From positions 1 to 64,000 of the forward strand of contig JAHCHP010000016.1 of assembly GCA_026129765.1 (NCBI GenBank): a stretch of 64,000 nucleotides of DNA, in the 5' to 3' direction. Of this stretch, positions 33,454 through 41,930 are shown piece by piece (the first letter of the stretch is position 1; each line of letters starts with the position of its first letter). A program made the translations under genes and the position numbers. A model generated the notes under the pieces. That model worked only from the letters and a program-made list of their open reading frames with translations, had not been told where the DNA came from and ran no database searches. This DNA comes from Fimbriimonadia bacterium. Its GTDB lineage: Bacteria > Armatimonadota > Fimbriimonadia > Fimbriimonadales > GBS-DC.

Positions 33454-34407
33454 TTATGCCTCCTGAAAGGCTTGCATTTGGACTTCTTGCGCCAGGCTTT
33501 CGATATGCGATTGATCGCAAAGCGCTGCGCCAAAAGTCTCCGCATTTGCTGCGCCCGCGCCCATAGCCCATTGCAGGGATTCCTGGAAGGGCATTTTTTG
33601 ACTTAACGCCCAGACATACGCGCCGAAAGCGGCGTCGCCTGATCCCACTGCGCTCTTATATTGTACCACAGGAGGCGCGCCAATCCAGATTCCTGCCGCA
33701 ATATGCAACAATGCGCCCTGCGCGCCGAAGGTAATGAGGCTGTCACAGCCCGCTTGCCTCCAAGCGCGGGTAAAAGGTAGCGCGTCTGAAAACATCAAGA
33801 TAGGATGTCCCGCATACTCCGACAATTCTTCGGCATTGGGTTTCAATAAATCGGGAAAGACCCCTCTCTGCAGGGTCGCGGCGATGCGCTCGCCATGGGT
33901 ATCCAATCCTACCCACGCCCCCGACTCCCGAACCGCCTCGATGCAGTCGGCATAAAAATCGGGCGGCAATCCCGGCGGCATCCTGCCAGATAGGGTCACA
34001 AAGTTTGCCTGCCGCGCCAACTTACGCAACCGATCCAAAAAACGCGCCGCTTCCTCTGGGGCGATTTTGGGTCCGGGTTCGTTGACTTTGGTTTCGGTGT
34101 GACTCACCGGGTCCACAATCGCGGTACAAAGACGTGTTTCTTGCTGGCACGGTTCAAAGTCAGGATTCAAACCCTCCTGCGCTAACAGATGTCTCGCGTA
34201 GTCGCCGGTCTGCCCCCCCAAAAAGCCGGTGGTGATGACCTCCGCGCCCAGCGTTTTCGCGACCCGCGCCACATTGATTCCCTTCCCCCCCGCGCCCGTG
34301 TGTTGCTGTTCGGTATGATAGACACCGCCCGGCGCAAACCGGGAAACTTGATAGGTTTTATCCAAAGCCGGGTTCAGTGTGACGGTCAGAATCAAGTTAC
34401 TTGCCAT
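33454..34407 (-). CDS. PfkB-family hexose-phosphate kinase (1-phosphofructokinase type)
   Basis: A 317-residue ribokinase-fold enzyme. The opening [30 protein letters not shown] (sugar site), [12 protein letters not shown] and the catalytic [15 protein letters not shown] (anion hole and base Asp) identify the 1-phosphofructokinase or tagatose-6-phosphate kinase branch. Its ATG overlaps the end of the large secreted protein by 11 nt, and tatA follows by 5 nt, so it is inside a four-gene transcript. No PTS genes accompany it, which leaves the physiological substrate open. Confidence 0.9.
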   Translation of the reverse strand: MASNLILTVTLNPALDKTYQVSRFAPGGVYHTEQQHTGAGGKGINVARVAKTLGAEVITTGFLGGQTGDYARHLLAQEGLNPDFEPCQQETRLCTAIVDPVSHTETKVNEPGPKIAPEEAARFLDRLRKLARQANFVTLSGRMPPGLPPDFYADCIEAVRESGAWVGLDTHGERIAATLQRGVFPDLLKPNAEELSEYAGHPILMFSDALPFTRAWRQAGCDSLITFGAQGALLHIAAGIWIGAPPVVQYKSAVGSGDAAFGAYVWALSQKMPFQESLQWAMGAGAANAETFGAALCDQSHIESLAQEVQMQAFQEA

Positions 34408-37400
34408 TGGAAATTCTCAAGACCGTGCCATCAGGATTCATGTTCCAGCGCACAAGGACCGAGCGCGCTTCCGCTTCCACATTGACCGGCACCGGGTTCC
34501 CATTGGCATCTAATGCCTCGATAACGGGACGACGACTGTCGGTCGCGATTCGCGCGATGCCCGGCGTGCCGGACGGTCCCTTCAGCAAATAGGCGCACTG
34601 CGTATTTCCCTCATTCGACAACACGATTCGAGCATTGGTGTGCAAAACGCGCAACGGCTTGGGAGAGTCAATTCTCTTCAGTACGCGAGGCGTGTCCGGG
34701 TTCAATATATAATCCCTCACGATGGGCAGTTTGGGGTCTAGGACATCGATGTACGCGCCCCGCAATGTGGTGGTTCGGGTTGTTCCATAAGCCACCGTCC
34801 AATCACCCCTTTGCAATAAGAATCGAGACCGCTCGCGATAGCGTAAGCCCGCCCGTCCCGCCACATTCTGTATCCAAGCGCGCGCTTTGTCTGCGCCCTG
34901 CGTATCCAACGCGAAAGTTCTGCCCGGAACCCCCATCAACACGATACCGCCGCTGCCCACACGTACCGACACACCGACTGGCTTATCTCCATAAGTATAC
35001 AGTGGTTCGCTGCGTTCCGCTTGGTACAAAGTCAATGGCTCGCCGTTGCGCATGCGAATCTTGGGTAAGTCGTTTCGCGTGGGCGTTAAATTCAGCTCCT
35101 CATAAGGTGGAACGGTGGAGATTTGAATTTGCCACTCCTGCGCGATCTCCACATTGAGCGAGGCGCGATTGCCGCGCGGCAGCGCAAAACGATAAACGAA
35201 CCAACTGCCGCCGTCGGCATAGCGGGCATTCTGATTGTTCAGCAAACTGCCCTGATCCACAAACATGACTTGACGCTCCGCGCTGGTTCCAGGCGAAAAC
35301 GCTGCCAAAGTTCGACTATCCAATTCTAATCGAACTTGGCTCACTAAGGGTCCCCAGCCGGTATCTGGGAAAGGGTCGCGAAACTTTACGTAGATGGTTT
35401 TGCCCGCCTGCGCATATTCGGTCAAGTCGAACTGAACGCGGCGACGGTTGAAAGCGTTCTCTTGCCGGACATTCTCATGCTGTCCAACCGTTTTCCACGC
35501 GTTTTCTGTGGCGACCTCTGGCTGCAACGTCTCTGCCGTTGCGCGGACCTCCAAGCGTCTCAACAGGTCATTTAGAGGAGTCTGCGCGCCGTCCCGTCGC
35601 CACCAACCTTCTGGGAGCGCGTTATAAGGGTCCGAGCCGCCCGTGACCACCAGCCAGCCCCCATTGCGAATCCAATTCGCCAAGGCTTCGTGGGTCGCTT
35701 CAGAAGGCGGTTTCTGATAGTCATAGCTCAACATCAACAGGCGCAGACGACGCAAATAGTTGGATTCCGTCACACGGTCTAAGGACACCACCTGTAAAGG
35801 CACTCCCGCTTTGATGAGCGGCAGGCTATATCCCAGAAGATCTTCCAAATGGCTGACGTGTGGTTCCCCGCGCTGATACACCATGCTGTCGGAAAAGAGA
35901 ATACCGATGTCGGGAATACCTGCATCCAGCGAGCCCGCCGGAGAACTGGCGATCCCCTCTAAGGCGCGGGTCACGCTCAAAATCACGGAGGCGTAATCGG
36001 GAGGAACCCGCCCGAAAATGCGCTCCGGCCAGGGCAAGACCTCATAGCGCTTGACTTCGGGGAAAAGAGTCGCCGCAGCCAGCGTATCGAAATAATAGCG
36101 TTGCAGCGCGCTGAGTTCTAAGGTGGAAACATCGGACAAAGGGTCCATCAGGAACCAGAGGCTCTTATCGGTATCCCTCAGAAGCCCCACAAGGGAGGCG
36201 TATTCCAAAAATGCCATCGCGAAGGGATGTTCTCCCCAAACGCCCGCATAGGGAACGCGAGTCCGAGCCGTATCGCTCCACACTTGTCCGATCACCTCTT
36301 GAACAATCGGGTTGAGCAGGGTTTGGTGGTGCGCAAAGCAAATCCCCCACATCGCATAGTTGATGGGGCTATGAACCGCCACCATGCGGCGCGCCTGCGC
36401 GGCGTTGACCTGAACTTCTGTCAACAGGCTATGGATCGTGCCGGTCATAAGTTGCGCCTTTAACCGGTCTGCCCGCCAACGACTGCTGATCGAATCATGG
36501 GGCGGCTGCCAATCGATGCCATACTGTTCTCGATAAGCTCCCTTAAACCATTCTTCATACCCCGCCTGCGCCCAATATTCTGGTTCTTCGGGACAGATTG
36601 CTTTGGAGCCTGCGCGCAACGCGCTTCGGTAATAGTTCAGATTGGTTTCCAGTCGGTCAGCCGTAGGCGCAAGATAATAGCTACTCTCAATGCGCATTAG
36701 GTCGCCGTTTTGACGGGTCTGTACATGGGTGGGATTGGCTTCTGCATAAGGCGTATAGTCGCGGAATCCGCCCATCGTTTGAATGAAATAGCCCGCGTTT
36801 TGCCAGCCTGTGATGCGGGCAGGGTCCGCGGAGTAGACCATCACTGCATCGGTCTGCAGATCTAATTTGGGTTCATAGGCTGCGCCGGTTTGATAGGTCG
36901 TTCGGGGTTCTGTAAATCGCGCTGGTTTTAAGGCGTTCGCTTGCGCGCCCAGCAATCGTTCCACCGCATCGCCGATACCGTCCCCATCATCGTCACGATC
37001 GGTCGCCTTGATATCGATAGCATAGATCGCTAAGCCTGCCGTCCTGCTGCCTTCCAAAATCACTTGCACCACCTGAACGGGCGTGGTCGTCGGCACTCGG
37101 AAGGTATAAGTCCGCGAAAGCACTGCGCCTTCAATGGCTCGGTTCAGTAAGGTTTGGCTGCCCGATACCACTTTGACTGCGCCTTTGCCACCTGCGGTCA
37201 CGGACATTTGAACATCCATGCCGCTCAACAGACGGAATTGATAGATGGCTCTGCCGTTAGGATTCACGGTTCGCCGGTCGCCTGCGAGCGCGCTTCGATC
37301 CCCTTTGACAAAAAAGCCCGATTCTGAGTCGGGCTTCACCGTTCGTTGAATTTGCGCCTTCTGCGCTGGCGCGCTGGCGATCAGAATACAGGCTCCTACG

Positions 37401-37423
37401 GCTGTTAGTAGAGTCCACTTCAT
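34397..37423 (-). CDS. large secreted protein, possible glycoside hydrolase
   Basis: The 1008-residue product has a signal peptide (LLTAVGACILIASAPAQ). A domain of about 120 residues ends in the calcium-type loop DRDDDGDGIGDAVERLLG (near residue 150). A long region follows with ICPEEPEYWAQAGYEEWFKG and VPYAGVWGEHPFAM, which looks like a TIM barrel with acidic clusters. After that come a GGWLVVTGGSDPYNALPEGW segment resembling the glutamine-amidotransferase-like domain of beta-galactosidases, and C-terminal beta domains. I cannot assign a GH family. Its -10 box lies 7 nt before the ATG, so the mRNA is probably leaderless. It heads the pfkB-tatA-secG string. Confidence 0.65.
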   Translation of the reverse strand: MKWTLLTAVGACILIASAPAQKAQIQRTVKPDSESGFFVKGDRSALAGDRRTVNPNGRAIYQFRLLSGMDVQMSVTAGGKGAVKVVSGSQTLLNRAIEGAVLSRTYTFRVPTTTPVQVVQVILEGSRTAGLAIYAIDIKATDRDDDGDGIGDAVERLLGAQANALKPARFTEPRTTYQTGAAYEPKLDLQTDAVMVYSADPARITGWQNAGYFIQTMGGFRDYTPYAEANPTHVQTRQNGDLMRIESSYYLAPTADRLETNLNYYRSALRAGSKAICPEEPEYWAQAGYEEWFKGAYREQYGIDWQPPHDSISSRWRADRLKAQLMTGTIHSLLTEVQVNAAQARRMVAVHSPINYAMWGICFAHHQTLLNPIVQEVIGQVWSDTARTRVPYAGVWGEHPFAMAFLEYASLVGLLRDTDKSLWFLMDPLSDVSTLELSALQRYYFDTLAAATLFPEVKRYEVLPWPERIFGRVPPDYASVILSVTRALEGIASSPAGSLDAGIPDIGILFSDSMVYQRGEPHVSHLEDLLGYSLPLIKAGVPLQVVSLDRVTESNYLRRLRLLMLSYDYQKPPSEATHEALANWIRNGGWLVVTGGSDPYNALPEGWWRRDGAQTPLNDLLRRLEVRATAETLQPEVATENAWKTVGQHENVRQENAFNRRRVQFDLTEYAQAGKTIYVKFRDPFPDTGWGPLVSQVRLELDSRTLAAFSPGTSAERQVMFVDQGSLLNNQNARYADGGSWFVYRFALPRGNRASLNVEIAQEWQIQISTVPPYEELNLTPTRNDLPKIRMRNGEPLTLYQAERSEPLYTYGDKPVGVSVRVGSGGIVLMGVPGRTFALDTQGADKARAWIQNVAGRAGLRYRERSRFLLQRGDWTVAYGTTRTTTLRGAYIDVLDPKLPIVRDYILNPDTPRVLKRIDSPKPLRVLHTNARIVLSNEGNTQCAYLLKGPSGTPGIARIATDSRRPVIEALDANGNPVPVNVEAEARSVLVRWNMNPDGTVLRISNGK

Positions 37424-37430
37424 ACAGGCA

Positions 37431-37436
37431 ATTATA
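37431..37436 (-). promoter_or_regulatory. -10 box placed for a leaderless transcript
   Basis: TATAAT on the minus strand, followed by TGCCTGT and then the ATG at 37423: a 7-nt gap and no Shine-Dalgarno. Confidence 0.6.
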
Positions 37437-37565
37437 CCCGCCCCTGTCTTTTTGAGTTTGGGTCAGATAACAAATTCCTTACCATCATACGTCGTACTTT
37501 GTCGCGAGCTCACCTTAGACAGGCGAGATATTACCGGATGGACTACCACATAGAATAATCAAAAT

Positions 37566-37593
37566 TAGAGGGCGAAGCTCCGTCTTCGCCGTT
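37566..37593 (+). repeat. family A hairpin repeat, copy 3
   Basis: GGCGAAG (37571-37577) pairs with CTTCGCC (37584-37590). The 20-nt core is identical to 231-250, over 37 kb away. Confidence 0.8.
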
Positions 37594-37769
37594 AAACGGT
37601 AAGTACACCCACGCAGCTTTTTGAGTCAAAGACACCCCACCCCGTTATTCCTGTGTTAGCTGGAATCCATCAAGGAGTAACGCTTTCAATAATTGGCTTT
37701 AGTTGGCCCATTAGACTGCCAATCAGGTTTGTAATACTTATCTGTCTCCAATTGTCCTACAAGAAATTG

Positions 37770-38180
37770 TTAATCCTCATTCATCCAGTTGACGACTTCT
37801 AAGCCCGCAATTCGATTGAAATGCTTGGTGTTGTTTGTGATTAACACGCGTTGGTTAGCACAGGCAGTCCCAGCAATTAAAATGTCTGCCTCATCCAATG
37901 GCACTCCCAATTTCCATAATTCTGCACAGATGCGCGCCGCTTCAGACGCGCTTGCTTTATCCAATTCCCAAACTTGACTCAATTGAGCCATATTTTCAAA
38001 ATCGGTGAGCTTTCGGCTTGCTCCGGAATTAAGCAAGCCGCGCTTGATTTCATAATAAGTGATTATACTAAACTCAATCTGTCCATAAAGAAGCACATAG
38101 GATTCCACTTGAGCAACCACGTTCGTGTGCCCTTTAAGATAATATGAAAGGATATCAGTATCAAGGATGCCCTGTTTCAC
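37770..38180 (-). CDS. VapC-type PIN-domain toxin
   Basis: A 136-residue PIN ribonuclease with ILDTDILSYYLKG (first Asp pair), ITYYEIKRGLL (Glu), PLDEADILIAGTA (Asp pair) and VLITNNTKHFNRIAGLEV, the arrangement of VapC toxins that cut tRNA or rRNA. It starts at GTG 38180 and overlaps its antitoxin gene by 4 nt (GTGA). The expected active-site residues are intact. Confidence 0.93.
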   Translation of the reverse strand: MKQGILDTDILSYYLKGHTNVVAQVESYVLLYGQIEFSIITYYEIKRGLLNSGASRKLTDFENMAQLSQVWELDKASASEAARICAELWKLGVPLDEADILIAGTACANQRVLITNNTKHFNRIAGLEVVNWMNED

Positions 38181-38407
38181 GATTGAATTACCCTTTGGAA
38201 GCGAACGGGACTCTTCAGTGTTTCATCGAAGACCGCTTCCTCTTCTGGGCTTAAATCGGCTAACATCCCGGCATATCTCAAGACCGAATCTTTGCCATCT
38301 GCCTCTTCATCTAAGACCAAGATTGTGACCTCTTGGTTTTCCTCCAATTGAAGCTTTTCTTTCAACTTGATCATCCCTCGCGAATACACGCCTTTAACCG
38401 CCTGCAT
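38177..38407 (-). CDS. DUF104/VapB-like antitoxin
   Basis: A 76-residue protein whose N-terminus VKGVYSRGMIKLKEKLQLEE fits the small beta-barrel of AF2212/DUF104-type antitoxins that bind DNA. The acidic tail (LADLSPEEEAVFDETLKSP) would wrap the PIN toxin. GAGGTG lies about 9 nt before the ATG. Its promoter TTGGGA-N17-TACAAT is intact, consistent with a functional module. Confidence 0.85.
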   Translation of the reverse strand: MQAVKGVYSRGMIKLKEKLQLEENQEVTILVLDEEADGKDSVLRYAGMLADLSPEEEAVFDETLKSPVRFQRVIQS

Positions 38408-38427
38408 TTTTTCATCACCTCATCAAC

Positions 38428-38456
38428 ATTGTAGCATGTTTAGGGCATTATCCCAA
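38428..38456 (-). promoter_or_regulatory. promoter of the VapBC operon
   Basis: Minus strand TTGGGA (38451-38456), 17-nt spacer, TACAAT (38428-38433), about 20 nt before the antitoxin ATG. Confidence 0.55.
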
Positions 38457-38466
38457 CCTTCCCTCC

Positions 38467-39906
38467 TCAAGCCTCTGCGCTGCCCAGTTGAACGACTGCC
38501 GGTTCACTGGCGTTGCCATACAAATCGATAGCGGTGACCCCGACCGCGCCGCTACGAGCAGAAAATTGAAGCAAATTGAATTCATATGCTCTGCGCTCAA
38601 AAGGCATAATCTCAAATCGCTCCTCATCGCCAAAACGCATCGCGACCACCCAGCGTCGGATCGCCACGCCTTCGCCGGCTTCCCACTGCAAGCGCATGCG
38701 ATTGGTTTCCATATCGATCTCATAATGCAACTGCGGCGCGGCGGGCGCGTGGTTATAAAGCCAAGGACTGGCTGGCACTAAAGCGGGATGACAATAGACC
38801 TTCTCACACAGTTTCTCGCTCAAGGGCTTTTTGCTGTTCATCAGCGCGCGCATGCTGAAATGGATGTTGCCCGATGCGCCGGGATGCTGGCGCGTGATGG
38901 CAATTTTGCGCAAAATCTCTTCGTGACTCCACCCATCCAAAGTTTTACTGGTGTAGTTCCCAATCCACAGGTGACGGGACTGGCGATTCTGCTGCGCCCA
39001 CCATTTCAAAAGCGCGGTATAGCTCTGTTGAGGCGCATCGACCTTCCAATACAGTTGGGGCGCAAAATAATCCACCCATCCTTGCTGAAGCCATAACCTG
39101 GCGTCGGCATAAAGCGTGTTATAAGCGTCCAAACCTCGGACTTGAGGCGGGTTGCCAGGACGCCAAATCCCGAAGGGACTGATCCCGAACTTCACCCATT
39201 GTTTCTCATGTTTGATTTCATGATACAATCGCTTCACGAAATCGTTGATATGACTGCGCCGCCAATCGGCGCGGCTCATGCTTCCTTTTTGCTGGCGGTA
39301 TCGCTGCCAGTTCCGATCATCGGGGAATTCTACCCCCCGCCCGCGGGACTGGATGCGATAGGGATAGAAATAGTCATCTAAATGAACGCCATCCACATCG
39401 TACCGCTTCACCACATCCAACATTACGCGCAGAGAATGTTCCCGCGCGGCAGGCTCGCTGGGGTCCAGCCATAGCTGATCGCCGTATTTCCTCGCCAACT
39501 CAGGATGACGGCGCGCAATATGGCTCCTGTGAAGCGGCGATTTGGACGACGCGTGCTTGGCACGAAACGGGTTGAACCAAGCGTGCAGTTCCAAACCGCG
39601 GGCATGCGCCTCCGAAATCGCAAAGGCAAGCGGGTCATAGGAAGGCGCGGTTCCCTGCCGTCCGCTCAGGAATTCAGACCACGGTTCCAATGTCGACTCA
39701 TAGAGCGAATCGCATGCCGGGCGCACTTGAAAGATGATCGCGTTCAGGTTCAAGTTGACCGAACGATCCAAAATGCGCTTCAACTCAGTTTGCTGTTGCT
39801 TGTCGCTCAATCCGGGTTTGGAGGGCCAGTCGATGTTGCACACGCTGGCGACCCACACACCGCGAAACTCGCGCTCAGGGGATGGGAGTAAAACGTTTTC
39901 TTTCAT
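38467..39906 (-). CDS. GHL10/DUF187-type glycoside hydrolase
   Basis: The 479-residue TIM-barrel protein has the family pattern: EFRGVWVASVCNIDWPSKPG, LNLNAIIFQVRPACDSLYES, GLELHAWFNPFRA, and a segment YDVDGVHLDDYFYPY carrying conserved acidic residues. Members (YngK-like) are thought to act on peptidoglycan or other glycans. No clear signal peptide is seen, so a cytoplasmic or unusual export is possible. The ATG at 39906 has GAGGA 5 nt upstream; an ATG at 39918 that overlaps the cytochrome stop lacks a ribosome site. A C-terminal beta domain of about 80 residues follows the barrel. Confidence 0.85.
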   Translation of the reverse strand: MKENVLLPSPEREFRGVWVASVCNIDWPSKPGLSDKQQQTELKRILDRSVNLNLNAIIFQVRPACDSLYESTLEPWSEFLSGRQGTAPSYDPLAFAISEAHARGLELHAWFNPFRAKHASSKSPLHRSHIARRHPELARKYGDQLWLDPSEPAAREHSLRVMLDVVKRYDVDGVHLDDYFYPYRIQSRGRGVEFPDDRNWQRYRQQKGSMSRADWRRSHINDFVKRLYHEIKHEKQWVKFGISPFGIWRPGNPPQVRGLDAYNTLYADARLWLQQGWVDYFAPQLYWKVDAPQQSYTALLKWWAQQNRQSRHLWIGNYTSKTLDGWSHEEILRKIAITRQHPGASGNIHFSMRALMNSKKPLSEKLCEKVYCHPALVPASPWLYNHAPAAPQLHYEIDMETNRMRLQWEAGEGVAIRRWVVAMRFGDEERFEIMPFERRAYEFNLLQFSARSGAVGVTAIDLYGNASEPAVVQLGSAEA

Positions 39907-39914
39907 GTTTGTCC

Positions 39915-41135
39915 TCATTTTAAACTCGCTAAATAATGCGCTAAGGCTTCTAACTGCTCGGGGGGCAGGTCATCATAAGTGGGCATCGTGGTGCCGGGAA
40001 AAAACTTCTCCGGGTCTTTCAGGTGTTCCATGTGCCATTGCGCGCTGGGATGTTTCTTACCGACATGCGTCAATTCGGGTCCTTTGTCTTTGCCTTCTCC
40101 ATTCACGATATGACACTTTAAGCACCGACGCTCCTGAATCAACCTCGCTCCCAAAGCCGCTTTCTGCTCGTCGATGGGAATGACGGGATAGCCTGCTGAA
40201 GCCGATTTTTGTTCGGGTTCGCGAATCGGAGAAGCGACATTCTGGGCAGCAGTCAAAGTAAACACTAATGCCGCCGTTGAACTCGTAATCGCGCCCAACG
40301 AAAGCCATGGGGAACGCGCTTCATCAGCGCGCGATTTGAATAGAAAAGGCAGCCATACGAGCAGAGCAATCAAAATTCCGGGAATAAGAGCGGAGCCTAT
40401 CCAACCCGCTTCTGGGTCTAACTTTTGAGCGGTATTCAGACTGGCGTGGAGGGGCAGCACATACCATTCCGGTCGAGCCGAATAGTTGGTTTGCGGGTCG
40501 GCTTCCGCGCCGAAAGGAACCGGCAGCCAAAGCCCGCATGCCACCCAAGCCGCCAATAGCGCGGGCGACCAGCGTATTGCGCTTGAAGACCAATCCCGCC
40601 ACCACCCCAAGCGTACAGACCAGACCAGCCATGCCGCCATCGCCGCCGACAGAAAGTAGACATGCCAGCGATACCAAAGCGATAAGGTCGCATCCGTTAC
40701 GCTTTCGCCAGCGCGCAGAGCAATCATCAAGCCATCGCCGATCAACGGGATTCCGCCCGCAATGGCAGTCTCGATAGCGACCGTCCAAAAAGCGCGCTGA
40801 TCCCAAGGCAACGCATGTCCGGTCAGTTGGAACAACATCGCCAACATGAACAGCGCGAGCGCGCCATACCACCGCGCATGGGTCGGGCGGCGGAACGCTC
40901 CGCTGAGCAGATAAAGAAGGAGGTAAACCGCAGAAAGCAAAATCAGCGCAGCGCTCGCCCAATGATGCAGTTTCAAAATCACGCTGAAAATGGGATGCTC
41001 TAAAATGCGTTGAGTGCTGGCATGCGCTTCGTCGACACGATATTGCATCAGCAATACGACACCCGTCATTATCGCGCCCACCAACATCAATAATATCCAA
41101 GGCCTTAAGATCTGCTGCCAACCCAACGCGCCCAT
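39915..41135 (-). CDS. cytochrome b fused to a c-type cytochrome domain, lacking one haem-b ligand pair
   Basis: The 406-residue membrane protein aligns with cytochrome b6 plus subunit IV, then a monohaem cytochrome c. Recognisable points are LKLHHWASA (His57 = first low-potential-haem ligand), GHALPWDQRAFW, YRWHVYFL (His158 = its partner), RPEWYVLP (quinol-site PEWY, 222-225), CLKCH (338-342) and axial Met384 in GTTMPTY. The second ligand pair, normally 14 and 15 residues after the first two His, is Tyr71 and Ser173. The haem near the quinone-reducing side therefore appears to be missing. No Rieske protein gene adjoins. AAGGAG precedes the ATG. The downstream glycosidase gene follows closely. 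Confidence 0.85.
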   Translation of the reverse strand: MGALGWQQILRPWILLMLVGAIMTGVVLLMQYRVDEAHASTQRILEHPIFSVILKLHHWASAALILLSAVYLLLYLLSGAFRRPTHARWYGALALFMLAMLFQLTGHALPWDQRAFWTVAIETAIAGGIPLIGDGLMIALRAGESVTDATLSLWYRWHVYFLSAAMAAWLVWSVRLGWWRDWSSSAIRWSPALLAAWVACGLWLPVPFGAEADPQTNYSARPEWYVLPLHASLNTAQKLDPEAGWIGSALIPGILIALLVWLPFLFKSRADEARSPWLSLGAITSSTAALVFTLTAAQNVASPIREPEQKSASAGYPVIPIDEQKAALGARLIQERRCLKCHIVNGEGKDKGPELTHVGKKHPSAQWHMEHLKDPEKFFPGTTMPTYDDLPPEQLEALAHYLASLK

Positions 41136-41249
41136 ATAAACTCCTTAGACTCTTGCGCCCACAGTCTGTTTTGCAGGATTGAGTATACCTCTTCATAGAA
41201 AATAAGCCCGCGTCTCTCTCCAGGTAAAATCATGCAGAGGAAACCAATC

Positions 41250-41930
41250 ATGCAAATTACCATTGAACATCGACCCTCATACTCCTTAGGCATACTTAAG
41301 CTGGACCCGCGTGAGCAAGTGCGTGTGGAAGGCGGCGCCATGGTCAGCATGTCTCAAGGCATTCAATTGGAGACAGGCGCGACCGGCGGCATTTTACAAT
41401 CCTTGAAACGCTCCTTTCTGGGAGGCGAGTCTTTCTTCCAAAATATCTACACCGCGCCGGAAATGGGCGGCGAAATCACCGTCGCTCCCGCTCTGCCCGG
41501 CGATCTGCAAACACTCTCGATACATGCAGGCGAAGAGATGCTGCTGCAGTCGGGTTCCTACGTCGCGTCGGAAATTGACATCAACACCGATACCCATTGG
41601 GGCGGCGCAAAAACCTTTTTCGGCGGTGAGGGGCTTTTCATGCTGAAACTGACCGGCATGGGCGAAGTGGTCATCTCCTCTTATGGCGCGATTTTTGAGC
41701 GCGTTTTATCACCCGGAGAAATCTACACGGTGGATACCGGACACCTCGTTGCCTTTCCCGCCCAGATGCCGTTTCGCGTGCGCGCGGTCGGCGGCATCAA
41801 ATCCACTCTGTTCAGCGGTGAAGGACTGGTGGTTGACTTGACCGGACCTGGCAGGGTTTTGATGCAGACCCGCTCCATGAGCGCGTTTCTATCTTGGCTG
41901 GTCCCACAACTCCCCAAGAGGTCCGATTAA
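41250..41930 (+). CDS. AIM24/TIGR00266 family protein
   Basis: A 226-residue protein of the AIM24 family, built of beta repeats with PSYSLGILKLDPREQVRVEG, GAMVSMSQGIQLETG, GEEMLLQSGSYVAS, GEGLFMLKLTG and GHLVAFPAQMPFRVR. The family folds as a double-psi or trimeric beta structure; its role in bacteria is not known, while the yeast homologue is mitochondrial. The ATG at 41250 has AGAGGA upstream and is chosen over 41232. Its TAA is followed at once by the ATG of the AAA ATPase (TAAATG), a tight coupling. Confidence 0.88.
   Translation: MQITIEHRPSYSLGILKLDPREQVRVEGGAMVSMSQGIQLETGATGGILQSLKRSFLGGESFFQNIYTAPEMGGEITVAPALPGDLQTLSIHAGEEMLLQSGSYVASEIDINTDTHWGGAKTFFGGEGLFMLKLTGMGEVVISSYGAIFERVLSPGEIYTVDTGHLVAFPAQMPFRVRAVGGIKSTLFSGEGLVVDLTGPGRVLMQTRSMSAFLSWLVPQLPKRSD

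Larger units (their letters stand above)
37424..37769. other. 346-bp intergenic stretch
   Basis: No gene is seen. It holds the -10 box of the large secreted protein (37431-37436, minus) and the family A hairpin repeat at 37566-37593. The rest shows nothing recognisable. Confidence 0.6.
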
